A DNA stretch of 46,148 nucleotides from Polyangiaceae bacterium (lineage in GTDB: Bacteria > Myxococcota > Polyangia > Polyangiales > Polyangiaceae), in NCBI GenBank assembly GCA_025936205.1, contig JAICTU010000007.1, forward strand, positions 1 through 46,148, written 5' to 3'. Below are positions 32,794-41,047 of the stretch, piece after piece. How positions within the stretch are numbered: position 1 is the first letter of the stretch; each line of letters begins with the position of its first letter. The notes under the pieces are model-generated. The model was not told where the DNA came from. It saw only the letters and a program-made list of their open reading frames with translations, and did no database searches. Position numbers and translations under genes: made by a program.

Positions 32794-33800
32794 CGCTTCA
32801 GCTCGGCGAGGTTGCGCTGGAACTCGGCCACGTTCGCGCTGGTGATGACCTCCACGCCCGTGTCGATCATGTGGCTGGGCGGGATGCGCTGCAGCGCCGC
32901 GTCGCCGCCAGTGGCGAGATCGTGCAGCCACTGGCTCGAAAGATAGCCAAACTGAAACGGCTTCTGCACCACTGTGACCGCGATCGCGCCCGAGGCGATG
33001 CCGTTGAGCGTGCCCTCTTCCTCGTCGAAGACGGCCGCCAGCACTTTGCCCTTCTTGCCGAGCGCTTCGATGGCGGCAGCGATCGCCGGGCCGTTGTACG
33101 ACCAGAGCCCGGCGACCAGGTTCAGGTCGGAGTGGGCGTTGATGATGTCTTCGACGTTCGAGCGGGCCTTCGCGCGATCGGTGTTGTCCTCACGCCGGTC
33201 GACGATCTCGATGGCGTGGCCGGCGATCGCGTCGCTGATACCCCGGAGGCGCTGAGCGGCGTTGTCCGCGGAGAGCGTGCCGACGAACACCGCCATCTTG
33301 CCGCCCTTCGGCAGGAGCTGCACGATCTGGCCGCCTAGCGCCTTGCCGGCCTCGTAGTTGTTGGTGCCGATGTAGAGCAGCCGCTTGCTCTTCGGCGCGT
33401 CGGAGTCGAAGGTGATCAGCTTGCTCTTGGCCGCGACCTGGTCGAGCACGGGCACCTGATCGCTCGGCGCGATCGCGCTCACCGCGATGCCGTCGTAGCC
33501 CTGGCTCGTCAGGTTCTCGAGCAGCTGGTTCTGCTCCTCCGTGGTGCCGTTGGGCGGCATCTTCAGGTCGACCTGCACCTTGCTCTCGTGCTCGTACTTG
33601 CGGATGCCCGCGGCGGCGATCTTCCAGAACTCGCTCGCGTTGTTGGTGACGAACGCGAGCTTCAGCTGCTTTTGCGGGCTCGGGCTGGACGAGCCGCTCG
33701 AGCTGGTGCCGCCTTCGTGTTGCCGGCAAGCACCGAGCAGAATCGTCAAACCGGCGGCAAGGAACCAGAGCGGAACGAAGGTTCGTGGAACGGGGAGCAT
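32790..33800 (-). CDS. Sugar-binding lipoprotein of ABC transporter (RbsB-like)
   Basis: 336 residues from ATG 33800, chosen because GAGGT lies just upstream; GTG 33806 would add two residues. The lipobox is LLGAC (Cys25), followed by a Ser/Gly linker to about residue 45. The type I periplasmic-binding fold follows: LKLAFVTNNASEFWKIAAAG, GYDGIAVSAIAPSDQVPVLD, LITFDSDAPKSKRLLYIGTN, and DLNLVAGLWSYNGPAIAAAI. It delivers sugar to the permease/ATPase encoded next. A 14-bp perfect palindrome of LacI-operator type lies 63 bases upstream. Confidence 0.92.
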   Translation of the reverse strand: MLPVPRTFVPLWFLAAGLTILLGACRQHEGGTSSSGSSSPSPQKQLKLAFVTNNASEFWKIAAAGIRKYEHESKVQVDLKMPPNGTTEEQNQLLENLTSQGYDGIAVSAIAPSDQVPVLDQVAAKSKLITFDSDAPKSKRLLYIGTNNYEAGKALGGQIVQLLPKGGKMAVFVGTLSADNAAQRLRGISDAIAGHAIEIVDRREDNTDRAKARSNVEDIINAHSDLNLVAGLWSYNGPAIAAAIEALGKKGKVLAAVFDEEEGTLNGIASGAIAVTVVQKPFQFGYLSSQWLHDLATGGDAALQRIPPSHMIDTGVEVITSANVAEFQRNLAELKR

Positions 33801-33850
33801 GCTCACCTCAGTACACTACATCTGTCGCCTGGGCGACGAGCCCGCGCGCC

Positions 33851-33892
33851 GCACCCCGCTTGCTGCAACGTTGCAGAACGTTGCTGGGGTGC
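33851..33892. promoter_or_regulatory. LacI-family-like operator inside larger dyad, before sugar ABC operon
   Basis: CTGCAACGTTGCAG (33863-33876) is a perfect 14-bp palindrome with the central CG of LacI/GalR operators. It lies within outer arms GCACCCC (33851-33857) and GGGGTGC (33886-33892), and AACGTTGC recurs at 33877-33884. It is 63 bases before the binding-protein start. The outer hairpin may also end the kinase operon read from the other side. Confidence 0.58.
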
Positions 33893-33965
33893 GCGAATCG
33901 CGAAAAGTGAGCGACCGAGATCGACACGGGCAGGTCCCGGGGCGGGGCCCGCGCCCCGGCGCCGG

Positions 33966-35888
33966 CTATGCGTGGACGGTTCGGCGCGCCACGCGGGACA
34001 GCACGCGAGAGAGCTCGCTGCGGTGGAAGGGCTTGGGCAAAAATGCATCCGAAACCGGGCCCGCGCCGCGGTGCCGCTCGTCGCGCGGGTAGCCGCTGCA
34101 CAGAACCACCGGCACCTGGGGATCGATCTCGCGCATCCGGACCGTGGCATCCGTGCCGGACAGGGCCGGCATCACCAGGTCGCAGAGCACTGCGGCCAGC
34201 TGGGCATGGTGCAGCTCGAACGCGCGAACGGCTTCCTCCCCGTCCTTCGCCAGCACGACCTGGTAGCCCAGGCTCTGCAGCAGCTGATATCCGACATCGC
34301 GCACCAAGGGCTCGTCATCAGCGAGCAACACCAGGCCGCTGCCGGCCTCGGCTTCGCGCGTGGGCCGCTGCGACGGAATATTGTGGTCCGAGAGCGGCAG
34401 ATAAAGATGAAACACGGAGCCGCGCTGGGGCTCACTCTCGACGCTCACGGCGCCGCCATGCTCCACCGAGATGCCGTACACGGCCGCGAGCCCGAGGCCG
34501 GTTCCTTGTCCCACCGGCTTGGTGGTGAAGAAGGGCTCGAAAATGCGCTCGCGGAGCTCGCCAGGAATGCCCACTCCCGTGTCCCTGACGGACAGTTGCA
34601 GATATGTACCCGGCGGTAAGTCCATCGCCAAGCCAGCGCACGCGGCCTCATCGAGCTCGCGCACCGCTGTCGAGATGTGCAGCTCGCCGCCGTCGGGCAT
34701 GGCGTCGCGCGCGTTGATGCCCAGATTCAGCACGGCGTTCTGCAGCTGCGCCGGATCGCCGACGACCACCGCCGTGGGGGCGCCGAGATCGACGAACACT
34801 TTCACCCGTCGGTCGATCGAGCGCTCCAGCAGGCGCACGGTATCGCGGATCACCTCGTGCAGGTCCAGCGCTGCCGCGTGCAGCTTGCCCTTGCGCGAGA
34901 AGGAAAGCAGACCGCGCGTCAGCTCCGAAGCGCGGTCGGAGGCGCTGGAGATCAGGCCGCACAGGGCCCGCTGCTCGGGGTCCTGCACCAGCTGAGCCAG
35001 CTCGTCGGTGGCGCCCATGATCGCGGTCAACATGTTGTTGAAGTCGTGAGCGACACCGCCCGCCAGCTGCCCGATGGCCTCGAGCTTCTGTGCTTGTTGC
35101 AGGGTCTGCTCCAGCTCGCGCCGCCGTGTCACGTCACTGCCGAGGCCTGCGACGCGATAGGGGTTGCCGTGGGCGTCCGGCACGGGAAAGGTGCGCTCTT
35201 CCACCCAGCGCGTGCGCGCGCCATCCAGGACGCGAAACGATTGTCCGAGCGGGCGCCGCGCGGCCTCGTGCTCGAACGCGCCGCGCACACGCTCGCGGTC
35301 TTCCGGGTGGATCGCGCTCAGCCGAGCCTCGGCTGCGCCGGACAGGCTGGAGAGCACGCGCCCGTAGACGCGGCCCCAGGCCGGGCTGGCGTAGACCATG
35401 CGCGACTCGGCCAGATCATACAGCCAGAACGCCTCTTGGATGTTGTCCGCCAGCTGCCGGAAGCGTGCCTCGCTCTCGCGCAAGGACGCCTCCGTCAACA
35501 GCCGCTCGCGCTCGCGCTCAGCGGCGCGCAGCGCGCGCTCGACGGTCAGCGGCAGCTCCAGAAACATCTCTGGCGATTTCACGACGTAGTCCAGCGCGCC
35601 GCCCTTGATCGCGGAAACCGCCTGTTGCTCGTCGCCCTGGCTGGTCATGATCACCAGCGGAACGCCGTCCTCCAGCAGATCCAGCGCGGTGCCATCCGGA
35701 AGACGCAGATCGGAGAGCACCAGGTTGGGGGCGGGCCGCAGATTGCGCTTCAGCACTGCGCGCGCCTCGGCCAGCGTCTCCGCGTGATACACGCGGGCGG
35801 AGTGGTCCCCGCGCTCGAACGCGCGCCGGGCCAGCTCGGCGTGTGCCGGCTCATCCTCGACGAGCAAGACGACGGCTGCCCCGTTCAT
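33966..35888 (-). CDS. Hybrid histidine kinase: REC-PAS-HisKA-HATPase-REC
   Basis: 640 residues. N-terminal receiver (1-120; Asp60 in LVLSDLRLPDG), a short coiled region, PAS (about 140-260; FWLYDLAESRMVYASPAWG), then a kinase core with H-box GGVAHDFNNMLTAIMG (His281), N-box NAVLNLGINARDAMPDGG, and GTGLGLAAVYG. A second receiver (about 525-635) has VLCDLVMPALSG and LPKPFHRSEL. There are no membrane helices, so it is cytoplasmic. Its start overlaps the single-domain regulator stop (ATGA). The two receivers and the preceding PAS kinase form a multistep relay whose output is not in this window. Confidence 0.92.
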   Translation of the reverse strand: MNGAAVVLLVEDEPAHAELARRAFERGDHSARVYHAETLAEARAVLKRNLRPAPNLVLSDLRLPDGTALDLLEDGVPLVIMTSQGDEQQAVSAIKGGALDYVVKSPEMFLELPLTVERALRAAERERERLLTEASLRESEARFRQLADNIQEAFWLYDLAESRMVYASPAWGRVYGRVLSSLSGAAEARLSAIHPEDRERVRGAFEHEAARRPLGQSFRVLDGARTRWVEERTFPVPDAHGNPYRVAGLGSDVTRRRELEQTLQQAQKLEAIGQLAGGVAHDFNNMLTAIMGATDELAQLVQDPEQRALCGLISSASDRASELTRGLLSFSRKGKLHAAALDLHEVIRDTVRLLERSIDRRVKVFVDLGAPTAVVVGDPAQLQNAVLNLGINARDAMPDGGELHISTAVRELDEAACAGLAMDLPPGTYLQLSVRDTGVGIPGELRERIFEPFFTTKPVGQGTGLGLAAVYGISVEHGGAVSVESEPQRGSVFHLYLPLSDHNIPSQRPTREAEAGSGLVLLADDEPLVRDVGYQLLQSLGYQVVLAKDGEEAVRAFELHHAQLAAVLCDLVMPALSGTDATVRMREIDPQVPVVLCSGYPRDERHRGAGPVSDAFLPKPFHRSELSRVLSRVARRTVHA

Positions 35889-36334
35889 CTGAGGGGCTGC
35901 TCCGCGAGCGCGATCCGATTCAGGTCCAGCCAGTACTGCCCCAGTTCCTGGACCAGCGAGTCCAGGGAAGCAAAGTCATCGGGTTTGACCAGGTAGCTGT
36001 TGGCATTGCAGGCGTAGGCGCGCGACACATCCTGGGAGCTGGCGCTGGTGGTCAGCACGACCACCGGGATGTTGGCGAGATCGGGCGAGGTCTTCACCTT
36101 GCGCAGCACCTCGATGCCGTCGATCTTGGGTAGCCGGAGATCGAGCAAGATCAGGCAGGGGCGAGGCACCTCGGACCGCTCGGACCGGCCCAGGTACTCG
36201 AGCGCGGCGGCGCCATCCTCGACGTGCACCACGCCGCTCTTCTTGCCGCTGCGTTCCAGGGTGCGCAGCACCAGCTCCGCATGGTCTGGATCATCTTCCA
36301 CGTACAGGACGCAATCGCTTCTGAGGGAGATCAC
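35885..36334 (-). CDS. Single-domain response regulator (Rcp1-like)
   Basis: 149 residues from GTG 36334, which overlaps the kinase stop (GTGA). Receiver features: EDDPDHAELVLRTLERSG, phospho-acceptor Asp65 in LILLDLRLPKIDG, TTSASSQD and the Lys in NSYLVKPDDF. The extended loop around LVKPDDFASLDSLVQELGQYW is typical of Rcp1-type partners of phytochrome-like or PAS kinases. It has no output domain; it probably shuttles phosphate between the kinase at 36331-37833 and the hybrid kinase. Confidence 0.92.
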   Translation of the reverse strand: MISLRSDCVLYVEDDPDHAELVLRTLERSGKKSGVVHVEDGAAALEYLGRSERSEVPRPCLILLDLRLPKIDGIEVLRKVKTSPDLANIPVVVLTTSASSQDVSRAYACNANSYLVKPDDFASLDSLVQELGQYWLDLNRIALAEQPLR

Positions 36335-37833
36335 GGCTGGGTTGTTCCTTCTGGCGGCGGAGGGGTCGCGCCCGCGACGCGGGGCAAGCGAAAGAGAAAG
36401 GTGCTGCCGGTGCGGCCGTCGGACTCGACCCAGATGCGGCCGCCGTGAAACTCGATGATGCGGCGTACCAGCGCCAGACCGAGCCCGGTTCCGGCGGAAC
36501 GAGGGTCGAGCTTCTCGAACAGCCCGAAGATGCGCTCGGCATACCTGGGCTCGATGCCGATCCCATTGTCGCGCACGAAGCAGACGCAATCCTCGCCCTC
36601 GACGCGAGCGCCCAGCTCGATCTGCGGCTGCGGCTGGCTGCCCATGTACTTTGCCGCGTTCTCGAACAGGTTCTGCAGCACCTGGACGAGTCGGCCGTGA
36701 TCGCCGCGCACGACCGGTAGATCGTGCGGGATCGTCAGCTGCACCTTGCCCTTGCCCAGAAAGCCCGCAACCAGTTCCTCTGCCTCGCGTGCGACCACGT
36801 TCAGCGGCACCGCCTGGAAGGCGCCCCCGATGCGGCCGACACGGGAGAGCTCCAGCAGGTTGTCGAGCAGCGCGGACATCTTGGCGCTCGCCGAGCGGAT
36901 GCGGTTCAGGTCCGATTGCACGCGCTCGCCGTCGCCGTCGCACAGGTCCCGCTCCAGGGCGCCGAGGAAGCCGTTGATCGTCACCAGCGGGCTCTTCAGA
37001 TCATGAGAGACCGTGTACGTGAACTGCTCCATCTCCGCGTTTCGCCCCGTCAATTCGTGGATCAGGCGCTCGCGCTCCAGCTCGACGCGCTTGTGATCGG
37101 TCATGTCGCGGATCGCGGTGATACGCAGCGTGCGCCCGCCCAGGAGGACGCTCCGCGCGCGCACCTCGACCGGAAAGACCGATCCATCCAGGCGCCGTGC
37201 CAGATGCTCATACGCGCCGTCGAGCCGTTGCTCGATGCGGGCCTCGACCAGCTCGCGCGACTCGGGGGCGACCAGCTCGATCATGGAGTGACCGATCAGC
37301 GTGGCGCGGCTGGCTCCGTACAGTGCGCCCAGTTGCTCGTTGGCATCGAGAATCCGCCCTTCGTGCACGATGGCGATGCCCTCGAAGGTGGCATCCGCGA
37401 TGGCACGTTGCCGCTCCTCGCTCGTCTCGAGCTCCGTGGTATCGCGCAGGATGGCGATCACGCGCGGCACATCGCCGGTGCCCTCTGCGCTCACGAGCCG
37501 TAACTCGGCCCAAAAGCGCGATCCGTCCGTGCGCTGGACGCGCCAGGACAGGCGCTCGACTTGACCGCCGGCGGCTCGAAGCAAGGATTCGTGCGCGCGT
37601 GCCGCGTTGTAGCCTTCGCTGCGCGCGGACCAGTCGGAGATGCTCGGTTTCCCGGGGCGCTCGCTGCCGCCATTCAGCAGGCGACAGCCGGCTCGATTCG
37701 CGTCGAGCACACTCCCGTCGCGCGGGTCGCAGAGAAAGACCGCGTCCTCCACGGCGTCCAGCATCGCCCTCGCGAGCTGAGAGCCGTGCGCAGGGTTCCC
37801 CACAGCGAGCCGTTCCGCCGAATCCCCCAGCAT
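36331..37833 (-). CDS. PAS-PAS sensor histidine kinase
   Basis: 500 residues from ATG 37833; the frame is open to 38013 but the added stretch is Pro/Arg-rich and overlaps the divergent gene. PAS 1 (about 20-135; AVFLCDPRDGSVLDANRAG) and PAS 2 (about 140-250; GIAIVHEGRILDANEQLGAL, then IRDMTDHKRVE). HisKA: FTYTVSHDLKSPLVTINGFL (His277). N-box LFENAAKYM, G1 VRDNGIGIEPRYAERIFGLF, G2 AGTGLGLALVRRI. No membrane helices. This H-box and N-box style is that of the phytochrome-like kinase family that works with Rcp1 regulators. PAS ligands are unknown. Confidence 0.92.
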   Translation of the reverse strand: MLGDSAERLAVGNPAHGSQLARAMLDAVEDAVFLCDPRDGSVLDANRAGCRLLNGGSERPGKPSISDWSARSEGYNAARAHESLLRAAGGQVERLSWRVQRTDGSRFWAELRLVSAEGTGDVPRVIAILRDTTELETSEERQRAIADATFEGIAIVHEGRILDANEQLGALYGASRATLIGHSMIELVAPESRELVEARIEQRLDGAYEHLARRLDGSVFPVEVRARSVLLGGRTLRITAIRDMTDHKRVELERERLIHELTGRNAEMEQFTYTVSHDLKSPLVTINGFLGALERDLCDGDGERVQSDLNRIRSASAKMSALLDNLLELSRVGRIGGAFQAVPLNVVAREAEELVAGFLGKGKVQLTIPHDLPVVRGDHGRLVQVLQNLFENAAKYMGSQPQPQIELGARVEGEDCVCFVRDNGIGIEPRYAERIFGLFEKLDPRSAGTGLGLALVRRIIEFHGGRIWVESDGRTGSTFLFRLPRVAGATPPPPEGTTQP

Positions 37834-38024
37834 GTGCTCGAGGCTACCATGCCGTTTCACCGGGCTCCAATCGCGTCGTGGGCTGTGCCCGGGCGCGTCA
37901 TGGCCCGCGAGGTCGAGAGAAAACGCAGTGGTTTCCGGTCGGTGCCGCTGGAGTGGCGGCGAGCAGAGAGGGCGCCCGGGAAAGCTTTTTGCGTGTCCCC
38001 GGTTTCTTGGCAAAATGATGGGTC

Positions 38025-38402
38025 GTGCGTCGCTGGGTGCTGTTCTGGTGCGTGCAGTCGTACGCTTGGGCGTGGAACGCGCCCGCCGCGCTGCAGCCCG
38101 CCGGGCACGAGCTCGCGCCCGACCCCTATTCGAAGCCGCTCGTGCTCGCGCCGGATCCCTATGCCGTCAGCAATCACGGCGCGCGGCCGCCGCTGATGAA
38201 CGCTCGCTCGCGCCGAGCGCGCAGCGTTGGGCGGCTCGCGCCCAATGCTCAGGTAGGAGCGAGCGCGGCGCTCGCTCCCATGCCGTATGCGGGAGAAATG
38301 CCGGAGCGCGAGCTCGCGCGGCCGAGCTCACAGGCGCTGGCGCTTGCCGCTTCTCCCTACGGGCGCGCAGGCACGCCCGCGCTCGCTCCTGATCCGTACT
38401 GA
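38025..38402 (+). CDS. Exported LAPDPY-repeat protein
   Basis: 125 residues from GTG 38025, the only start in frame near the signal sequence (WVLFWCVQSYAWA). The mature chain carries LAPDPY at 30-35, 41-46 and 120-125 (the very end), LAPMPY at 83-88, LAASPY at 107-112, and a worn copy LAPNAQ at 71-76. The rest is Ala/Arg/Ser-rich. I know no named domain; the repeat ending at the C-terminus suggests a structural or peptide-binding role in the envelope. Divergent from the sensor kinase gene. Confidence 0.55.
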   Translation: MRRWVLFWCVQSYAWAWNAPAALQPAGHELAPDPYSKPLVLAPDPYAVSNHGARPPLMNARSRRARSVGRLAPNAQVGASAALAPMPYAGEMPERELARPSSQALALAASPYGRAGTPALAPDPY

Positions 38403-38487
38403 GCGGGAGCGGGCGCTCCCGGCGCGCTGGCACACCATGTGCTCCTTTCGCGGGTTTGGCTTCGCGCTACACGAAAGGGTTCATCAC

Positions 38488-39135
38488 ATGAGTCGCAGTT
38501 CGCCCCTGATAGCGTTTGCTGGCGGCCTGGTCGCCGGCTTTCTGGGTTCCGTCGCCCAGAACTTGTTCTTTGCCTCGACCAAGAAGCTGGCACCCTCATC
38601 GTCGCCGCAGAGCTTCGAGCCCGTCGAGCCGGAGCAGGCAACCGAGACGGCGACGCAGACAGTGGCGCGCCGAGTGACGGAGCAGCTGGCCCGTCGCGGG
38701 CCGATTCAGCACCGGCAGCTCGGGGCGCAAGTCGTGCACCACGCGTTTGGATCGGGCTGGGGAGCTGCTTACGGCCTCATTGCCTCCAGCCTGGCGCGTC
38801 CCGGTGTCCTGACGAGCGGCTTGGCCTTCGGCACGCTGGTGTGGCTGGTCAGCGATGACATTCTGCTGCCCGCCTTCCGTCTCAGCGCCTGGCCGCACCA
38901 CTACCCGGTCAAGACACACCTGTACGCATTGGCCGCGCATGCGGTGTACGGCATCACCGTGGCGGCGGCGCATGCCGCGCTGGAACGGTCGAGTCCTGCC
39001 GCGCAGGCCGCGCTCGGGTCCCTGTGGGTCACGCGGCGAGTGCCAAAGGTCCTGCGCCCGACGGCGCGTCGCTGGGCGCAGCGTGGGTTGCGCACGGCGT
39101 TGCCGGTGCGCGACGCGTGGCTGGCGCTCAGCTGA
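38488..39135 (+). CDS. DUF1440 (YagU-like) inner-membrane protein
   Basis: 215 residues from ATG 38488, with GAAAGGG upstream; the frame is open further back only through Arg-rich non-family sequence. Hydrophobic helix near residues 6-22, polar linker, then HHAFGSGWGAAYGLIASSL, LAFGTLVWLVSDDILLPAF and THLYALAAHAVYGITVAAAH, the core of DUF1440. In E. coli YagU is linked to acid resistance; the mechanism is unknown. A perfect 8-bp dyad (38404-38411 with 38414-38421) before the gene may end the LAPDPY transcript. Function here is inferred from family only. Confidence 0.72.
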   Translation: MSRSSPLIAFAGGLVAGFLGSVAQNLFFASTKKLAPSSSPQSFEPVEPEQATETATQTVARRVTEQLARRGPIQHRQLGAQVVHHAFGSGWGAAYGLIASSLARPGVLTSGLAFGTLVWLVSDDILLPAFRLSAWPHHYPVKTHLYALAAHAVYGITVAAAHAALERSSPAAQAALGSLWVTRRVPKVLRPTARRWAQRGLRTALPVRDAWLALS

Positions 39136-39328
39136 GGGGCGCGGCACTGCGCGCGCTTCTGCCACGACGTGGCGAACACCCTCGCTCATGGACGCTGGCA
39201 GCGGGGCCGTGAGCGCGCGCGCGCCGGCGCTGGGATCGCAACGAAAAGGGCTGCGCCTGCAGCTGGCATGCGCGTTGCTCGGCCAGCGCCGGTCGGATGG
39301 GGCCGACGCTCACGGAAGGTCGCGCAGG

Positions 39329-40351
39329 ATGCATAGCAGCTCGAGAAGAGAATTTGTTCGGACGCTCGCGGGCGCAACGGCGGCACTGGCGTGTCATGAC
39401 GCGGCGCAGTCGCCGCGCGCGCCGTCCACTGCCTCCGGCAGCGTGCCGCTGCGCGAGCTGGGCAAGACCGGTGTACAGGTGTCGATGATCGGCCTGGGGG
39501 GCTCGCACATCGGCAAGAAGCTGAGCGAGCAGGAGAGCATCCAGCTGATCCGCCGCGCCATCGACAACGGCGTGACCTTTCTCGACAACTGCTGGGACTA
39601 CAACGATGGCCAGAGCGAGCTGCGCATGGGCAAGGCCCTGCAGGGCGGCTATCGAGAGCGCGTGTTCCTGATGACCAAGATCGATGGCCGCACGCGCGAG
39701 GCCGCTGCCGGCCAGCTCCAGCAATCTCTCTCTCGTCTGCAGACGGACCGAATCGATCTGGTGCAGGTCCACGAGGTGATCCGCCCCGATGACCCCCAGC
39801 GCTGCTTCGCGCCCGGTGGCACCATGGAAGCCCTGATCGATGCCAAGAAACGCGGCCAGGTCCGCTTTATTGGCTTCACGGGCCACAAGGACCCGCAGAT
39901 CCACCTGGCGATGCTGGCGGAGGCGGACCGGCACGGCTTCGAGTTCGATACCGTGCAGATGCCCTTGAATGTGATGGACGCGCACTTCAACAGCTTCGAA
40001 GCCAACGTGCTGCCGGTGCTGCTGCGGAAGCGCATCGGTGTGCTGGGCATGAAGTCGATGGGCTCGGGCGACATCCTCGACAGCAAGGTCGTCCAGCCCG
40101 CGGAGTGCCTGCGTTACGCGCTCAGCTTGCCGACCTCTGTGGTGATCTGCGGCATGGATAGCGAGCGCGTGCTGGACGAGAACCTACAGACCGCCCGTAG
40201 CTTCGCGCCGCTGAGCGCCCACGAGCGCACGGCGCTGCTTGCCCGCACGGAAGACGCCGCGCGCGAGGGCAAGCATGAATTGTTCAAGACCAGCCACAAG
40301 TACGACGGCACGATCCAGAACCCGAAGTGGCTGGAGCAGGCCGCGTTGTAG
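39329..40351 (+). CDS. Tat-exported aldo/keto reductase
   Basis: 340 residues from ATG 39329, with GGAAGGT upstream. The N-terminus SSRREFVRTLAGATAALAC has the twin-arginine motif and could also be a lipobox. The AKR (beta/alpha)8 barrel follows: FLDNCWDYNDGQSE (Asp and Tyr of the tetrad), VFLMTKIDGR (Lys), LVQVHEV (His), and the NADPH-binding end SLPTSVVICGM. The protein thus works outside the cytoplasm or in association with the membrane, unusual for an NADPH enzyme but known for Tat-type AKR proteins of Planctomycetes and Myxococcota. Substrate unknown. Convergent with udgX. Confidence 0.88.
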   Translation: MHSSSRREFVRTLAGATAALACHDAAQSPRAPSTASGSVPLRELGKTGVQVSMIGLGGSHIGKKLSEQESIQLIRRAIDNGVTFLDNCWDYNDGQSELRMGKALQGGYRERVFLMTKIDGRTREAAAGQLQQSLSRLQTDRIDLVQVHEVIRPDDPQRCFAPGGTMEALIDAKKRGQVRFIGFTGHKDPQIHLAMLAEADRHGFEFDTVQMPLNVMDAHFNSFEANVLPVLLRKRIGVLGMKSMGSGDILDSKVVQPAECLRYALSLPTSVVICGMDSERVLDENLQTARSFAPLSAHERTALLARTEDAAREGKHELFKTSHKYDGTIQNPKWLEQAAL

Positions 40352-40363
40352 GGGGGGGCGGGC

Positions 40364-41047
40364 TCAGCTCGCCTTTGCCCTGCGCGCCTCACGCGAGCTG
40401 CCGCGCTCCGAGCGCAGCAGCTCCGCCACCTTCTTCAGGTCCGCCACGAAGTGTTGCAGCTCTCGGTGGCGGTCCTCGGCTCCGCGTGCGCGCAAGATGG
40501 AGGACGGATGGACAGTCGCGATGACGTACGGGGCGAGCTCCGACGCCAGCAGCTGGCCTCGCCGCTCGGTGACCCGGAAGCCTTTGCCGAGCAGCGCGTG
40601 GGCGGCGGTCGCCCCCAGGCAGACCAAGACCTTGGGACGAATGAGCTCGAGCTCGGTCTCGATCCAGGGTAGGCAGGCCCCGATCTCGCGCGCATTCGGC
40701 TTTTGATGCAGGCGCCGTTTGCCGCGCGCGATCCACTTGAAGTGCTTGACCACGTTGGTGACGTAGGCCTGGTCTCGCGGGATGCCTGCTTCCGCCAGCG
40801 CACGGTCGAGGAGCTGGCCCGCCGGGCCCACGAAGGGCGCGCCCTGGAGATCTTCATCGTTCCCCGGTTGTTCTCCGACCAGCATCAATGGTGCAGGGGC
40901 TGGTCCGGCGCCGAACACGGTCTGCGTGGCATGCTCGTACAACGGGCAGCCCTGACAATGAGCGGCCGCCTTGCGCAAGGTCGGGAGAGTCTTGCGGACG
41001 GGGAGGGTGTGCGAGCGGATACGCTGAGGGAGCTGCGCGCGTGGCAA
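40364..41047 (-). CDS. udgX: UdgX uracil-DNA glycosylase (covalent uracil-DNA cross-linker)
   Basis: About 227 residues if TTG 41047 is the start; TTG 40978 (204 residues) and ATG 41182 (272) are alternatives. Only the sequence from about 40978 onward is family-conserved. Cysteines in CQGCPLY are Fe-S ligand candidates. Family motifs: VGEQPGNDED, PFVGPAGQLLD, VTNVVKHFKW, and HPSSILRA. The insertion KRRLHQKP is the UdgX hallmark: its His attacks the abasic sugar and leaves the protein covalently bound to DNA, as shown for M. smegmatis UdgX. The N-terminal coding region overlaps the divergent DnaE-like gene. Confidence 0.87.
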   Translation of the reverse strand: MPRAQLPQRIRSHTLPVRKTLPTLRKAAAHCQGCPLYEHATQTVFGAGPAPAPLMLVGEQPGNDEDLQGAPFVGPAGQLLDRALAEAGIPRDQAYVTNVVKHFKWIARGKRRLHQKPNAREIGACLPWIETELELIRPKVLVCLGATAAHALLGKGFRVTERRGQLLASELAPYVIATVHPSSILRARGAEDRHRELQHFVADLKKVAELLRSERGSSREARRAKAS

